Origin: an uncultured Chlorobiaceae bacterium
GTDB taxonomy: Bacteria; Bacteroidota; Chlorobiia; Chlorobiales; Chlorobiaceae
Direction: 5' to 3'
Length of the DNA stretch: 64,000 nucleotides
Assembly: GCA_903994365.1 (NCBI GenBank)
Contig: CAJEXL010000006.1
Span: 1-64,000, forward strand
The notes beneath the pieces were generated by a model. It had not been told where the DNA came from, did no database searches, and was given only the letters and a program-made list of their open reading frames with translations. Shown piece by piece: positions 35,075 through 45,620 of this stretch; the stretch's first letter is position 1, and each line of letters begins with the position of its first letter. The position numbers and the translations under genes were made by a program.

Positions 35075-36126
35075 AAATTGGCGGGTGAATGGATGAACAT
35101 GGCATCGCCATAAGCGAGAAACTGATAATCATCTTTCAGCGCAATTTTATAGGCCTCCATGAGAAGCCGATGCTCGGCAAAGGCGCTGACCGCCATCAAC
35201 AGTGTGGTTTCAGGCTGCTGGAAATTGGTCAATAGCGCATCGACCACCTTGAACTGATAGGGGGGATAGATAAATTTGTCTGTCCACCCCTTTCCAAATT
35301 TTATTTTTCCATCGACGGTTGCATTTGCCTCAAGCACGCGCAGGGTGGTTGTGCCGACAGCAATAACCCGACCTGTTTTGTTGACCTTGGTTTCATTGAT
35401 CTCCATGGCCGTCTGATAGGGGATATTGAAATATTCTGAATCCATTTTATGCTTTGAAACATCCTCAACTTCAATCGCATTAAAAGAACTCAAACTCGGA
35501 TGCAGGGTAATCGGGAGAATTTTAACACCGATCTTTTGGATTTTCTGCAGCACAGGCATGGTAAAATGCAATCCAGCCATTGGAGCAACAACTGCGCCGG
35601 TTTCAGTCGCATACGCAGTCTGGTAATGCTCCTTGTCCGACTCACGGGAAGGACGGGTAAAGTAGGGAGGAAGCGGAATCTTGCCGATTCTCTCGACAAG
35701 GCTGAAAACATCAATATCTGGATTTAAAAACCGGATTGTTCTGCCGCGAGAGGTTGTATTATCCACAACTTCAGCCACAACATCCTCTTCAAAATAGATC
35801 TTGTTTCCGACCCTCACCTTTCGGGCAGGATCAACAAGCACATCCCACAAACCGGCCTCTTTGTTGAGTACCCTGAGCAGGAATACCTCAATCTTGGCAT
35901 CAGTTTTCTCTTTTTGACCAAATATTTTAGCCGGAAACACCCTGCTGTTGTTTAAAACAAGCAGATCACCCTTCTTGAAATAGCCGACTATTTCGTCAAA
36001 GATTTTGTGCTCAATATCTTTTTTTCGGCGGTTCAGGACAATCATCTTGCACTTGTCTCTCGGTGAGACAGGCTCATCGGCTATTTTGTTTTTTGGTAAG
36101 GTATATCGAAAGTTTGAAAGGCGCAT
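35071..36126 (-). CDS. queA: S-adenosylmethionine:tRNA ribosyltransferase-isomerase
   Basis: About 351 residues from ATG 36126 (MRLSNFRYTLPKN); seven more residues would be possible from 36147 but do not match the family. It catalyses the transfer and isomerisation of ribose from SAM to make epoxyqueuosine in tRNA anticodons. Motifs: PVSPRDKCKMIVLNR, DLLVLNNSRVFPAKIFG, VVAPMAGLHFTMPVL, GTTTLRVLEA, and LLMAVSAF near the C-terminus. The length fits the usual 340-360 residues. Its 3' end overlaps ispD by 4 bp. Confidence 0.92.
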   Translation of the reverse strand: MRLSNFRYTLPKNKIADEPVSPRDKCKMIVLNRRKKDIEHKIFDEIVGYFKKGDLLVLNNSRVFPAKIFGQKEKTDAKIEVFLLRVLNKEAGLWDVLVDPARKVRVGNKIYFEEDVVAEVVDNTTSRGRTIRFLNPDIDVFSLVERIGKIPLPPYFTRPSRESDKEHYQTAYATETGAVVAPMAGLHFTMPVLQKIQKIGVKILPITLHPSLSSFNAIEVEDVSKHKMDSEYFNIPYQTAMEINETKVNKTGRVIAVGTTTLRVLEANATVDGKIKFGKGWTDKFIYPPYQFKVVDALLTNFQQPETTLLMAVSAFAEHRLLMEAYKIALKDDYQFLAYGDAMFIHSPANL

Positions 36127-36184
36127 AGGATCTTGATAGGTCAACAAAACATGACGAAAGTGACAGAGTCGATATTCACAACAA

Positions 36185-36211
36185 GAGAGGCGAGCCTTAT
36201 GCTCGCCCCTC
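36185..36211 (-). terminator. Hairpin terminator-like repeat after the GH65 gene
   Basis: GAGAGGCGAGC then a short loop then GCTCGCCCCTC, an imperfect 10-11-bp stem. On the minus strand it lies just after the stop of the GH65 fusion gene and before queA. The GGGGCGA core resembles the palindrome at 33573, so it may be a member of the same small repeat family. Confidence 0.5.
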
Positions 36212-36219
36212 CATAATGT

Positions 36220-39200
36220 TCAAACTGCTGAGGAGTGATAGGGAACACCTTTTATCAACGTGATATGGCATCCGGCAATGCAGGCTAAAGCCTCAACTCC
36301 CTCAGATTCGACCAAAGTTACTGTGATATCATTTTTTTCAACGGTTATTTCATAGCGATTTTTCCTGAAACAGACTCCGAGTGACAGTTTTTTCCACTGT
36401 GTTGGCAGGTTAGGGTGAACATTAAGTTTCTCATTGTAGAACGAAATTCCTGCAAAATAACGGGTAACAGTATCGAGCGTACCAGCCATGACACCGCAGT
36501 GAATCCCCTCCTGTGTTGTACCGCCCTGAGTATCCTTGATATCGCTTTTCAGCGCTTCAGAGAACCATTTCCACGCCATCTCATGACCATCATCCAGATA
36601 GCTGGAAATAATGCTGTGAACTACCTTGCTCAAGGTTGAACCATGACTTGTCCGAGGCTCATAGTAAGCATAGTTGTTCCTCACCAGGGTCATGTCGTCA
36701 GGCACCTTGTAGCCGACTCTTGTGAGCAGTTCGGCCACCTCTCCGGGTGAGAGTGTATAGAAGGTCATCAACACATCCGGCTGCTTGGCAACTTTATACT
36801 CATCGGGTGAGTCGCCCTCTGCTTTCAGAATTCGATCCATCCGGTGGATATTGCCATAGAGCGAACGGTAGTGCTCCCAGTCAAGCTCTTTCAGATTGTT
36901 GTAGCCATCAAATTGCTCCAGAATACCATTGTCATCAATGAGGATATTAAGATTGCCGCTGATGTTGCGCCACTGCTTGATCTCCTCAAGGTCAAGATTG
37001 ATCTTCGATGCAATTCGTTTCAGGGAAGCAGTGTCCATCATTTCACCAATCTGGGCCGCCTTGTCAAAGAGCCAGATGCACATGATATTGGTGTAAGAGT
37101 TGTCTTTCAGACCATCCTTGCCACTTCCGTGAAGAGACTCATGGAACTCATCCGGACCCATAACACCTTCAATGTGGTATTTGCCGGTTTCTTGGGAGAA
37201 GGAGGCGATGGAAGCCCAGAAACGGGCAATTTCAAACATCAGTTCGGCTCCGCATTCGTTGAGGAATCGGGTGTCATCCGTATCGTAGATGTAGCGCCAG
37301 GTGTTGTAGAAAACCGCAATCGAGACGTGGCGCTGCAAGCGACTGAGGTCAGGCCCCCATAAACCACTTTTTGGATTAAAATGGATCACCTGCGTATCCT
37401 CAACGCCATCATCGGCCGTCTGCCAAGGGTACATGGCACCCTTGTAGCCATTGTCAAGTGCATGAGCTCTTGCGGCATCAAGCCTGTTGTAGCGGTACAT
37501 GAGAAGAGCCTTGGCAATCTCAGGAAAGTTTCGGTTAAAGAATGGGAGAATAAAAATTTCATCCCAGAAAATATGTCCTCTATAAGCTTCGCCATTCAGG
37601 CCTCGAGCCGGCATTCCGGCATCAATGGATGAATTATGGGGAGAAGCGGTACACATCATGTGATAGGCATGGAACCTGAGCAACTTCTGACTGACGCGGT
37701 CACCCTCAATAACCATATCAGCCCTCTTCCATATCTTTTCCCAGGCATCTGAACTTGCCTTGCACAGTGAATCAAACGAGTCATCACTCTCCAGTGACAG
37801 GCGGGCGGCCTTCAGGGGATTGCCACTCTTGACATCAAGCGAGGTGTGAATGGAGGCGAGTTTTTCGATGGTAACGCCTTTGGCCGGACTCAGAGGCAGT
37901 TTAAACTGTTCGCTGATATAACGATTTTCACTGACTACTGATCGCTCCACACTGGCAGGTTTGCCATGAGAGATAATTCTTGTTCTTGTGCCCGTTACAA
38001 TATCGTAATGCGACACATTGGTGCGTAGATGAAGCAGCATAAGTTCTCCATCACTGATACTCTCTACCTGTTCCAGGTGATCGCTTGCAAGTTCGCTATA
38101 CCGCGCAACATTTCTGTTTTGTACTGTGCCATCAATGCTGCAGCGAAACTCGACATCTGCGCTATAATTAACCGGTTTAAGGGTAAACTTCAGTGCACAG
38201 CAATGAGGATCATCCATACTGGCAAAGCGGATGGTGTTGATACTTGTTATCCTTCCAAGATTATCCTGAATAACAAGGTCGCGCTCCATAAGACCATTAC
38301 GAAAATTCAGATTCTGCCGATAGCTGAGTTTTTTGTGCTTGAGCGGGCTTACGAACTCTCCACCTCCAATCCTGTACTCAATTGGAAGCCAGTTTGGTGT
38401 ATTGACAAAGTCGTTATTGAACACAGTCTGATCACGGACCTGAGAGGGGAGCCGGTTGAATATACCGGCAACATAGGTGCCCGGATAGTGATGAGAGGAA
38501 CAGGGTGAGCCTTCAAAGGCACCTCTGATACCAAGATAGCCATTGCCTACGGAGGTCAGTGTTTCACGAAGTCTCTCCTCTTTTCCAACATACTCGTTAT
38601 AGGTCTGGTTCCAGCCATCAAATTCAAGACCGCTGGTGAACCAGTTCTGAATATCAGCAATGGTAATTTCACCAAGATCACCGACGACAATATCAGCCCC
38701 ATTTTCACGGAGCTTGGCACCTTCAATATCGCGGGCAATACCAAGCACAAGACCAAAGTTACCTCTTGAACCTGCCTGCACACCGGAAATAGCATCCTCA
38801 ACAACCACGCATTCATGAGGTTCCAGTCCAAGATTTTTGGCTGCCACGACAAAAATATCTGGATTCGGTTTACCTTTCAGGCCAAGTTGAATAGAGACCT
38901 CACCATCAACACGAGTTTCAAAAAGATGTTCCAGTTTGGAGAGCTTCAGAATAAGCTGGCAGTTTCGGCTTGATGAGGCTATACCAATCCTGATTCCTCT
39001 CTTGATGAGTTCATGAATCAGATCAACGGTTGTTGTATAGACCTCAGGCCCCTCTTTGATCAGGATATCGGTAAAGAGGCTGTTTTTACGATTCCCCAAA
39101 CCACAAATTGTCTCTTTTTCAGGATCATCGTCCAAATCTCCGAAGGGCAGATCAATATCACGTGATGCCAGAAAGCTTTTCACACCCTCCATTCGAGGTT

Positions 39201-39384
39201 TTCCATCAACATACTTGTGATAATCGTGAGCAGGATCAAACGGGAAGTAAGACTCCTTGTTCGATTCTGCATAATTCTTCAGGAAGTAGTTGAACATCGA
39301 TTCCCAGGCAAGACTGTGGACCTTTGCCGTACCTGTGATGACTCCATCGAGATCAAAAATTGCGCCTTTGAAAGTAATGCTCAT
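36220..39384 (-). CDS. Beta-phosphoglucomutase - glycoside hydrolase family 65 phosphorylase fusion
   Basis: A 1054-residue fusion. Residues about 1-250 are a HAD-type beta-phosphoglucomutase ([50 protein letters not shown]). From about 255 onward it is GH65 ([53 protein letters not shown], and catalytic Glu in VMGPDEFHE). GH65 enzymes split alpha-glucosides such as trehalose, maltose or kojibiose with phosphate to beta-glucose 1-phosphate, which the mutase domain would turn into glucose 6-phosphate, channelling the product. Specificity cannot be read. It lies 35 bp after the HAD phosphatase gene on the same strand, pointing to trehalose-type metabolism. Confidence 0.88.
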   Translation of the reverse strand: MSITFKGAIFDLDGVITGTAKVHSLAWESMFNYFLKNYAESNKESYFPFDPAHDYHKYVDGKPRMEGVKSFLASRDIDLPFGDLDDDPEKETICGLGNRKNSLFTDILIKEGPEVYTTTVDLIHELIKRGIRIGIASSSRNCQLILKLSKLEHLFETRVDGEVSIQLGLKGKPNPDIFVVAAKNLGLEPHECVVVEDAISGVQAGSRGNFGLVLGIARDIEGAKLRENGADIVVGDLGEITIADIQNWFTSGLEFDGWNQTYNEYVGKEERLRETLTSVGNGYLGIRGAFEGSPCSSHHYPGTYVAGIFNRLPSQVRDQTVFNNDFVNTPNWLPIEYRIGGGEFVSPLKHKKLSYRQNLNFRNGLMERDLVIQDNLGRITSINTIRFASMDDPHCCALKFTLKPVNYSADVEFRCSIDGTVQNRNVARYSELASDHLEQVESISDGELMLLHLRTNVSHYDIVTGTRTRIISHGKPASVERSVVSENRYISEQFKLPLSPAKGVTIEKLASIHTSLDVKSGNPLKAARLSLESDDSFDSLCKASSDAWEKIWKRADMVIEGDRVSQKLLRFHAYHMMCTASPHNSSIDAGMPARGLNGEAYRGHIFWDEIFILPFFNRNFPEIAKALLMYRYNRLDAARAHALDNGYKGAMYPWQTADDGVEDTQVIHFNPKSGLWGPDLSRLQRHVSIAVFYNTWRYIYDTDDTRFLNECGAELMFEIARFWASIASFSQETGKYHIEGVMGPDEFHESLHGSGKDGLKDNSYTNIMCIWLFDKAAQIGEMMDTASLKRIASKINLDLEEIKQWRNISGNLNILIDDNGILEQFDGYNNLKELDWEHYRSLYGNIHRMDRILKAEGDSPDEYKVAKQPDVLMTFYTLSPGEVAELLTRVGYKVPDDMTLVRNNYAYYEPRTSHGSTLSKVVHSIISSYLDDGHEMAWKWFSEALKSDIKDTQGGTTQEGIHCGVMAGTLDTVTRYFAGISFYNEKLNVHPNLPTQWKKLSLGVCFRKNRYEITVEKNDITVTLVESEGVEALACIAGCHITLIKGVPYHSSAV

Positions 39385-39419
39385 ACCAATATTGAATGGT
39401 TATCGTTTGTTAATCGTAA

Positions 39420-40760
39420 TTACAGGGAAAGAAGGCCAAGAATGGTCAGGAGAACATCGGGATAAGGCACCGTGAAACTGTTTGGGCAGATCTCCGCAAC
39501 CTGCTTTTTCAGAGCCTCATCTCTCGTTACAAACACTGCCCAGACATCATCAAACAACTCAACAGCTTTTTTCAACATGGGAATGTCTGAAGGAGTATCA
39601 CCGCATACCAAAGTTGGTCCTTTTGATGGAGGTATGCCGAGTTTGCTCAACAGTTGTTCGATCTCCACAATTCCTTCAGGAGTGTAGTGTGTTGAGTCCT
39701 TTGAGTGAGCAATGCCCAATTTTTCTACTATAAACGAGAGTCCGTCACCTTTATCGAAATCTTTGACTGGACAGTCGTCACACTCTACATCAATCGTTAA
39801 AATAATTTCAATATCAAGTCCGGTATCCTCAATTCTGAGGTTTCTGCCCGTAGGATCAATCTCCCGAACAATGCTTTTCACCTTTTCAAGAAAAGCGGAC
39901 GACTCATCATCTCTGATTGATTGAGTGATATCCTGACGGGCCACGGTGGTCTGACCAAATTTTATCTGGAGTGCGGAGCCTATAAAGTTGAATTTTTCAA
40001 AATCCTGCTCCTGGAGCAGGGCAAGCATCCTCTCATTTAAAAGACGAATAATCTCTTGCTTGCTTTCAGCAATCGGGAAGCTGTGGAACTCTTCGTTAAG
40101 GTCGATGAACTCCCTTCCCTTTGAGCCTGCATAGATAAAGGTGTGGCTCGGGTTGATGGAAACGTTCAGGATACCAAAATCTTTCAGGGGAGCCGAGGTT
40201 ATTATAATTGGATAGTTACAGCAGTGTTTGGCAAAGCGGGTAAGAAAGATGGAATTGTAAATAGGCTGAACCGAGGAGCGATATCGTCCGCAATAGTTAT
40301 TGGTGGTTCCATCACGATCCGTAATGAAGGCATTAAAATGCTTACCCTTCAGCGTTTCAACTCCATGGTTGATATAGGTTCTGAAATCGGGAATAAACTT
40401 CGCGAGGTATTCAATAAATTTATCTTCCCCATACTCAAGATAGTAGATATCCTTCTGAAGCTCACGAATTTCATAAGTGAGATCAACTTCAATCTGCCGC
40501 AAGTCATCGAGACGAAGCAGACGCTGCCCGGTATCATCATCAATGTAAATTGTTTGCAGTGAATAGAGCGCATTTTTCAGGGATTCCACAGAGGATTGCC
40601 CAACAACTCTCTGCTTGATAATATTCTTGACAATAGGCTGCCTCAATTCACGTGTCTCCGCCTTAAGCTGGTAGAGTTCTTTCAGGGTCCTGATATCCTG
40701 TAACGTGATTAACGTATGGGATGTACTAAGGTTGCGTTCTTTGAGAATGCTGTCGTGCAT
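39420..40760 (-). CDS. HAD-superfamily phosphatase, trehalose-6-phosphate phosphatase-like
   Basis: A 446-residue protein whose N-terminal about 150 residues are helical and not recognised. The rest is a HAD phosphatase with motif [11 protein letters not shown] (nucleophile Asp and second Asp), motif II ITSAP, and motif [14 protein letters not shown]. The late CGDTPSD plus the cap region (HFNAF, VRTYINH) resemble sucrose/trehalose/glucosylglycerol phosphate phosphatases. It precedes the beta-PGM/GH65 gene by 35 bp, so it probably belongs to disaccharide synthesis or turnover (osmolyte or storage). ATG 40760 lies in a weakly marked context; no synthase (TPS) gene is in the window. Confidence 0.7.
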   Translation of the reverse strand: MHDSILKERNLSTSHTLITLQDIRTLKELYQLKAETRELRQPIVKNIIKQRVVGQSSVESLKNALYSLQTIYIDDDTGQRLLRLDDLRQIEVDLTYEIRELQKDIYYLEYGEDKFIEYLAKFIPDFRTYINHGVETLKGKHFNAFITDRDGTTNNYCGRYRSSVQPIYNSIFLTRFAKHCCNYPIIITSAPLKDFGILNVSINPSHTFIYAGSKGREFIDLNEEFHSFPIAESKQEIIRLLNERMLALLQEQDFEKFNFIGSALQIKFGQTTVARQDITQSIRDDESSAFLEKVKSIVREIDPTGRNLRIEDTGLDIEIILTIDVECDDCPVKDFDKGDGLSFIVEKLGIAHSKDSTHYTPEGIVEIEQLLSKLGIPPSKGPTLVCGDTPSDIPMLKKAVELFDDVWAVFVTRDEALKKQVAEICPNSFTVPYPDVLLTILGLLSL

Positions 40761-40912
40761 GCGTTACGGGTAAGGGAGTGGGGGGTAGCGTAATCAGTGG
40801 TTCAATTTAAGGAAAATCTTTCAAAAACTGTTATAAAATTATATCAAAAAAGCAAAAGGAAGGGAGAAAATAGTTCCTTACCGATAACTGAAGCTATTTC
40901 CTTCTTATAAGG

Positions 40913-41551
40913 TCAACAAGGAAAATGGTCCATCAGAATTTCGGTGATCTTGTGGTGAATAAGCGGAATGGATTCCAGTGCGTTGATAGAGACAATGCGT
41001 TCGGGACTCATGCGAATGATCTCCTGGTAACCTTTTTGGACATTGCGATAAAACTCAATACCCGAGCGCTCCATTCGATCAAGCTCTTCACCTTCAAATT
41101 CAAGCGGAATCGAACTTTTGGCAAATTTTCTTTTGAGCGCCTCCTCCGGCTCAATATCGAGATAGAAGGTGATATCGGGAGTTATACCACAGGTGGAGAG
41201 GGAGATGATCGATTGGAGCAAGCCGAGGTCGATACCTCGCCCATAACCCTGATAGGCTGTGGTTGAATCAAAAAAACGGTCGAGAATAACCGTTTTACCC
41301 TCAGCAAGCGCTGGCATAATAACATTCTGCACCAGTTCTGCCCTGCTTGCTGAAAAGAGAAGCAGTTCACCGATTGGACTGATGTTATGAGAGTTGTCCA
41401 AAAGAATTGTGCGAATTTTTTCGGCTGCAGCAGTGCCGCCAGGCTCACGCAGGGAAAGAACATCAACCCCCTGATTGGTGATATGTCTGACAAGCTTTGT
41501 TATTTGGGTCGATTTCCCGGCACCATCAATTCCTTCAAAGGTAATCAGCAT
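40913..41551 (-). CDS. tmk: Thymidylate kinase
   Basis: A 212-residue P-loop kinase phosphorylating dTMP to dTDP. The P-loop [12 protein letters not shown] at residues 4-15 has the Asp used for dTMP binding; the [20 protein letters not shown] motif (substrate Arg and the Tyr gate) and [14 protein letters not shown] follow. The lid region is at [19 protein letters not shown]. Length matches the family. It stands between the trehalose-type genes and the SDR gene on the same strand with short gaps but no obvious operon relation. Confidence 0.93.
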   Translation of the reverse strand: MLITFEGIDGAGKSTQITKLVRHITNQGVDVLSLREPGGTAAAEKIRTILLDNSHNISPIGELLLFSASRAELVQNVIMPALAEGKTVILDRFFDSTTAYQGYGRGIDLGLLQSIISLSTCGITPDITFYLDIEPEEALKRKFAKSSIPLEFEGEELDRMERSGIEFYRNVQKGYQEIIRMSPERIVSINALESIPLIHHKITEILMDHFPC

Positions 41552-41596
41552 TTTTTGGGGGAGACAGGTTCCTGAAGAGTTGCATAATATGAACTA

Positions 41597-42295
41597 TCAA
41601 TGTGGCTGACCAGTTGGTCTTATCAAAATATTATTGACATCAACATGCGGTGGCTGACTGACTGCATACATTACTGCTCGTGCAATGTCGTCTGATTGCA
41701 GCTCCGTGGATGGCGGTTTCTGCAGATGATCCCAGAAAGGAGTATCGACAATGCCCGGTTCAATCAAGGTGACCCTGATTCCAGTTCCCACCATCTCATT
41801 GCGAATAGCCTGCGCCATACCAGTGACCGCCCATTTCGTTGCGGAATAGAGGTTTCGGATAGAGGTAACACGCCCGACCACAGAACCCGTGATCAGAAAG
41901 TGACCACAACTTTTCACCAGTTCCGGCAGGGTAAGACGGGCTGTGACAGCAGCGCCAAAGACATTGACCATCACCATCTCACGCCATTCGTCTGGTTTAT
42001 CTTCACCGCCATAAAATGTTGATCCTTTCGAAAATCCAGCATTGGCAAAAACAACATCAATCCTCCCGAAGCGTTGCAAGGCCTTTTCCACGAGATTCTG
42101 CTGCGACTGCCAGTCGGCCACATCACAGGTGACCGCAAGGGCTCTTTCCGCTCCAAACTCAGCAACCATACGCTCAAGCTTTTCGGTAGATCGCGCAGCA
42201 AGAACAACATTGAATCCAGCCTCAACCGCTCGCCTTGCAGTCGCTTCACCAATTCCGGTGGATGCTCCGGTAACAAGAAATACCTTTTGAGTCAT
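41597..42295 (-). CDS. Short-chain dehydrogenase/reductase
   Basis: A 232-residue classical SDR: cofactor loop VTGASTGIGEA, an Arg in AARSTEKL consistent with NADP preference, DV at strand 4, NAG in FANAGFSKG, and the catalytic Ser/Tyr/Lys in ITGSVVGRV, LYSATKWAVTG. Closest in feel to YdfG-like serine/3-hydroxy acid dehydrogenases, but the substrate cannot be told. It lies 12 bp beyond the stop of the amino-acid permease gene on the same strand and may be co-transcribed with it. Confidence 0.85.
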   Translation of the reverse strand: MTQKVFLVTGASTGIGEATARRAVEAGFNVVLAARSTEKLERMVAEFGAERALAVTCDVADWQSQQNLVEKALQRFGRIDVVFANAGFSKGSTFYGGEDKPDEWREMVMVNVFGAAVTARLTLPELVKSCGHFLITGSVVGRVTSIRNLYSATKWAVTGMAQAIRNEMVGTGIRVTLIEPGIVDTPFWDHLQKPPSTELQSDDIARAVMYAVSQPPHVDVNNILIRPTGQPH

Positions 42296-42306
42296 GTCAA
42301 TCTCTA

Positions 42307-43794
42307 TCAGGGTTTGTATGTATTAAGTGAGCTATGTTTACGACCATAAAAAAAGTAGATCACAATGCCAATCAAGAGCCATCCGAATAACCTGAACCAG
42401 TTTTCAGCAGGTAGCGAAAACATAAGCATCAGGCACGTGAGAATACCTGCAATTGGTACAAACGGCACAAGGGGAGCCCTGAAGGGACGATCAGCGTCAG
42501 GGTGTGTTCTTCTCATAATGAGCACTGCGGTACAAACAACAACAAAAGCGAAGAGGGTTCCAATATTGACCAGCTCAGCGAGCAAACGCAAGGGGAGCAT
42601 GCCTCCAAGAATTGCAACAAAAAGACCCGTCAGAATCGTTGATTTCCAGGGTGTTCTGAACTTTTCATGAATAGCCCCGAAAAATGATTTTGGCAATAAG
42701 CCATCACGCGCCATAGCAAGAAAAATCCTCGGCTGACTCAACATCATGACAAGAAGCACCGAGGTTATCCCTGTAATCGCTCCAAGCGAAATTACAAACT
42801 GCGCCCATCCAATACCAGCCTGCATGAAAGCATTGGAGACAGGTGCGTCAATATTGATTTTATCGTAGGGAACCATGCCGGTAATAACCGCAGCGACAGC
42901 TATGTAAAGAATGGTGCAGAGTACAAGGGAACCGATAAGAGCAATCGGAATGTCACGCTGGGGATTTTTTGCCTCTTCGGCATGGGTGGAAATAGAGTCG
43001 AAACCAATATAAGCAAAGAAAATCATGGCAGCACCGGCAAGCACCCCGACAGGAGCACCACCGGGGCCCGCCTCACCAAGAACGGTGTGACCGAAAATAC
43101 TGAATCCTGAAAACCCGAACGGAGCATAGGGGATCCAGTTTGAAGGTTTTACATACATTGCGCCAAGCACAATAACCAGCAGCACAATGGCAACCTTGAG
43201 TATCACCATTCCGGCATTAAAGTTGGCGCTCTCCTTGATTCCTTTCACAAGCACAATAGTAACCGCAAAGGTAATCATGACCGCAGGGAGATCAAACCAA
43301 GCCCCGGTAACGCTCAACATCCCGTTTGCCGGATCAAAATCAAAAGGAGCATTGGCAAAAAGCGGAGGAACAGCAAGATCGAAAATTCCAATAAAATCCT
43401 GGAAATATTTTGACCAGCCATGCGCAACAGTTGCCGATGCTACACCATACTCAAGAATCAGATCCCATCCGATAATCCATGCCATCAACTCTCCAAGAGT
43501 AGCGTAAGCGTAGGTATAGGCCGATCCGGCAACAGGAACCATAGAGGCAAACTCAGCATAACAGAGAGCAGCAAAAATACAGGCAAGACCAGCAACCGCA
43601 AAAGAGAGCGTTATTGCCGGGCCAGCCTTGTCATGCGCCGCCACCCCGATAAGTACAAAAATTCCTGTTCCTATGATAGCGCCAACCCCAAGGCTGGTCA
43701 GTGCAACAGGCCCGAGAATCCTGTTCAGTCTGTGTTCACTGTTCACCTCTTTCAGGAGAAGTGCCAGCGGTTTTTTCCGGAAGCTTTTCTTCAT
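42307..43794 (-). CDS. APC-family amino acid permease
   Basis: A 495-residue integral membrane protein with 12 or more helices. The first helix GVGAIIGTGIFVLIG is the APC substrate-binding loop, followed by SFAVAGLACIFAALCYAEF, VPVAGSAYTYAYATLGELMAWIIGW, and the FFAYIGFDSISTHAEEAKNP motif seen in CAT-type (cationic/neutral amino acid) permeases. C-terminal helices form CTAVLIMRR and VIYFFYGRKHSS. The gene has the SDR gene downstream (12 bp) and a zinc peptidase gene 1 bp upstream. Substrate is likely an amino acid or polyamine; exact specificity unknown. Confidence 0.87.
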   Translation of the reverse strand: MKKSFRKKPLALLLKEVNSEHRLNRILGPVALTSLGVGAIIGTGIFVLIGVAAHDKAGPAITLSFAVAGLACIFAALCYAEFASMVPVAGSAYTYAYATLGELMAWIIGWDLILEYGVASATVAHGWSKYFQDFIGIFDLAVPPLFANAPFDFDPANGMLSVTGAWFDLPAVMITFAVTIVLVKGIKESANFNAGMVILKVAIVLLVIVLGAMYVKPSNWIPYAPFGFSGFSIFGHTVLGEAGPGGAPVGVLAGAAMIFFAYIGFDSISTHAEEAKNPQRDIPIALIGSLVLCTILYIAVAAVITGMVPYDKINIDAPVSNAFMQAGIGWAQFVISLGAITGITSVLLVMMLSQPRIFLAMARDGLLPKSFFGAIHEKFRTPWKSTILTGLFVAILGGMLPLRLLAELVNIGTLFAFVVVCTAVLIMRRTHPDADRPFRAPLVPFVPIAGILTCLMLMFSLPAENWFRLFGWLLIGIVIYFFYGRKHSSLNTYKP

Positions 43795-43795
43795 A

Positions 43796-44488
43796 CTATG
43801 AATCCCGCCGGTTCATAATGGAAAGGAAATAGACCAACTGCATAATCGCCTGCGCGGCAGCAGCCACATACGTGAGCGCAGCAGCATTAAGTACAGCATT
43901 AACCCCTTTCATTTCAGCAGTAGAGACAATCCCCTGCGAAACAAGAAGTTCTTTTGCGCGACGGCTTGCATCAAATTCGACCGGTAGTGTTACCAAGGCA
44001 AAAAGAGCAGTGGCACCAAAGAGAATAATACCCGCCCATGCAAGAGTTGTACCGAGTGTTCCGGCAAGAAACATACCAGCCATAAAAATAATAGGGCCAA
44101 GATTACTGCCAATAGAGACTGCTGGCACCATGATGGAGCGCAACTGCAAAGGGGCATAGCCTGTCTTGTCCTGAAGGGCATGACCAGCTTCGTGGGCTGC
44201 GATGCCAACAGAGGCAATACTTGGAAGGCTGTAGACATCTCCGCTTAAACGCAAAGCTTTGTGACGGGGGTCGTAGTGGTCAGAGAGCATCCCTTCGGCA
44301 GTCTCAATCGTTACACTGCCGAGACCACCTTGCTGGAGAATACGCCGCGCCGCTTCAGCACCATTCATTCCGCTCTGAGTACGTACCTGGGAATACTTTT
44401 TAAAAGCCGACTTTACCTTGAATTGCGCCCACAACCCAAGAAGCATTGGGGGGAGAGCAAACACAAAATACAAAGGATCAAAATACAT
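43796..44488 (-). CDS. Zinc membrane metallopeptidase, YugP-like
   Basis: A 230-residue membrane protein with a first helix at the N-terminus (LYFVFALPPMLLGLWAQF), then the zinc motif HEAGHALQDKTGY (HExxH, residues about 112-120), more helices (MVPAVSIGSNLGPIIFMAGMF, AWAGIILFGATALFALVTLP) and EFDASRRA, which supplies the third zinc ligand in this family. These peptidases of the YugP/DUF2268-like group have unknown physiological substrates. It lies 1 bp upstream of the permease gene on the same strand, so the two are co-transcribed. The gene's 5' leader is unusually long and carries a hairpin (44640-44659). Confidence 0.82.
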   Translation of the reverse strand: MYFDPLYFVFALPPMLLGLWAQFKVKSAFKKYSQVRTQSGMNGAEAARRILQQGGLGSVTIETAEGMLSDHYDPRHKALRLSGDVYSLPSIASVGIAAHEAGHALQDKTGYAPLQLRSIMVPAVSIGSNLGPIIFMAGMFLAGTLGTTLAWAGIILFGATALFALVTLPVEFDASRRAKELLVSQGIVSTAEMKGVNAVLNAAALTYVAAAAQAIMQLVYFLSIMNRRDS

Positions 44489-44630
44489 GGCAGTAATAGT
44501 TATCGTTTATCGATTGATGTGAATAGTCGTTGTGACAATGGTTAACATGAGCTGACGAAAACAATTAAAAAAGCAGATAAGTTCCAAAATGAAAAAACAT
44601 TCCCAAAAAGCTGATTCCACGAGAATTTAG

Positions 44631-44659
44631 AAAAAAAAAGTGAAAACAGCTCTTTTCAC
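44631..44659 (-). terminator. Rho-independent terminator on the minus strand, no matching gene
   Basis: Read on the minus strand, GTGAAAA - GAGCTG - TTTTCAC forms a 7-bp stem and is followed by nine T (plus-strand A 44631-44639). It ends a minus-strand transcript starting to its right, where no protein gene exists, or it acts as an attenuator in the leader of the zinc-peptidase gene at 44488. Confidence 0.6.
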
Positions 44660-44822
44660 CTTGATCTGAGAAGATACCATTCACTGAAACTTGTCAATAC
44701 CAAGGATTCAGGAAATGATTACTACTCATGATTTACAGCAACTCGAAATCGTGAGTCAAGAGATGGTAAAGTTTTGTTATCATTAAATTCTGTTCTTCAG
44801 AGTTGCAGATTAACCTGTTAAC
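44660..44822 (-). ncRNA. Candidate small RNA upstream of the minus-strand terminator
   Basis: The stretch contains no convincing protein gene on either strand but has a hairpin at 44724-44756 (ACTCATGATTT against AAATCGTGAGT, one G-T pair) and lies directly 5' (minus strand) of a T9 terminator. A short RNA of about 130-180 nt is therefore possible. No promoter was identified, so this remains a hypothesis. Confidence 0.35.
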
Positions 44823-44849
44823 TTGTTGTTCAAAAAGGAGAGTTTATTT

Positions 44850-45545
44850 ATGCCATTCATTCACAGGGAGTCACACCGGTCTGATCGAATAGGCTGGCTT
44901 CGCGCTGCTGTGCTTGGCGCGAATGACGGAACAATCTCTATAGCAAGTCTTGTTATCGGTGTCGCTGCTGCGGGAGCGCATCATGGCAGTATTATGGTAA
45001 CCGGTGTGGCTGGTCTTGTCGCTGGTGCCATGTCTATGGCGGCAGGGGAGTATGTATCGGTTCAGTCGCAGGCCGACACCGAGAAGGCGGATATCGCTCG
45101 CGAAAAGCGGGAATTAGAAGAGGATCCAGAACACGAACTGGAGGAGCTGACCTTAATTTATGTGGACCGGGGTCTTGATCAACCGCTGGCACGGCTTGTC
45201 GCTGAAACTCTTATGTCGAAAGATGCGCTTGGAGCACATGCTCGCGATGAACTTGGCATCACGGAGACTTTACGGGCGCGGCCAATCCAGGCTGCATTTT
45301 CTTCTGCAATCTCTTTTGTTGCGGGAGCTGTTATTCCTGTTATCGCAGCATCAGTTGCACCTTCCGCTCTGGTGGCGGAAGTCACATCTGCCACCGCCCT
45401 CGCTACTTTACTCGTTCTTGGCGGAACGGCCGCGTACGCAGGGGGAGCTTCTCTTGTGAAGGGCGCAATGCGTGTTGCCTTCTGGGGAGCTCTCGCAATG
45501 GGACTGACTGCGGGTGTCGGCAGGATCTTCGGAACCGTTGTATAA
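44850..45545 (+). CDS. VIT-family (VIT1/CCC1-type) metal transporter
   Basis: A 231-residue membrane protein. The N-terminal DRIGWLRAAVLGANDGTISIASLVIGVAAAG is the VIT/CCC1 signature (ANDG), followed by GLVAGAMSMAAGEYVSVQSQADTE, a cytoplasmic charged hairpin (DPEHELEELTLIYVDRGLD), and two C-terminal helices. The family exports or stores iron and manganese. The start ATG 44850 has AAAGGAG 9-10 bases upstream. The gene is convergent with the chlorosome gene at 45848 and shares a bidirectional terminator. Nearby genes do not restrict the substrate; iron is the usual one. Confidence 0.83.
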   Translation: MPFIHRESHRSDRIGWLRAAVLGANDGTISIASLVIGVAAAGAHHGSIMVTGVAGLVAGAMSMAAGEYVSVQSQADTEKADIAREKRELEEDPEHELEELTLIYVDRGLDQPLARLVAETLMSKDALGAHARDELGITETLRARPIQAAFSSAISFVAGAVIPVIAASVAPSALVAEVTSATALATLLVLGGTAAYAGGASLVKGAMRVAFWGALAMGLTAGVGRIFGTVV

Positions 45546-45564
45546 GTTTGTTTTCGGCAGAACA

Positions 45565-45602
45565 TAAAACCACCTTGCACCACTCAGCGCAAGGTGGTTT
45601 TA
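45565..45602. terminator. Bidirectional terminator between VIT and chlorosome genes
   Basis: TAAAACCACCTTGC (45565-45578) pairs with GCAAGGTGGTTTTA (45589-45602), a perfect 14-bp stem with a 10-nt loop and T-rich flanks on both strands. It can end both convergent genes. Confidence 0.88.
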
Positions 45603-45620
45603 TCAAAGAGTGCGGACTGT

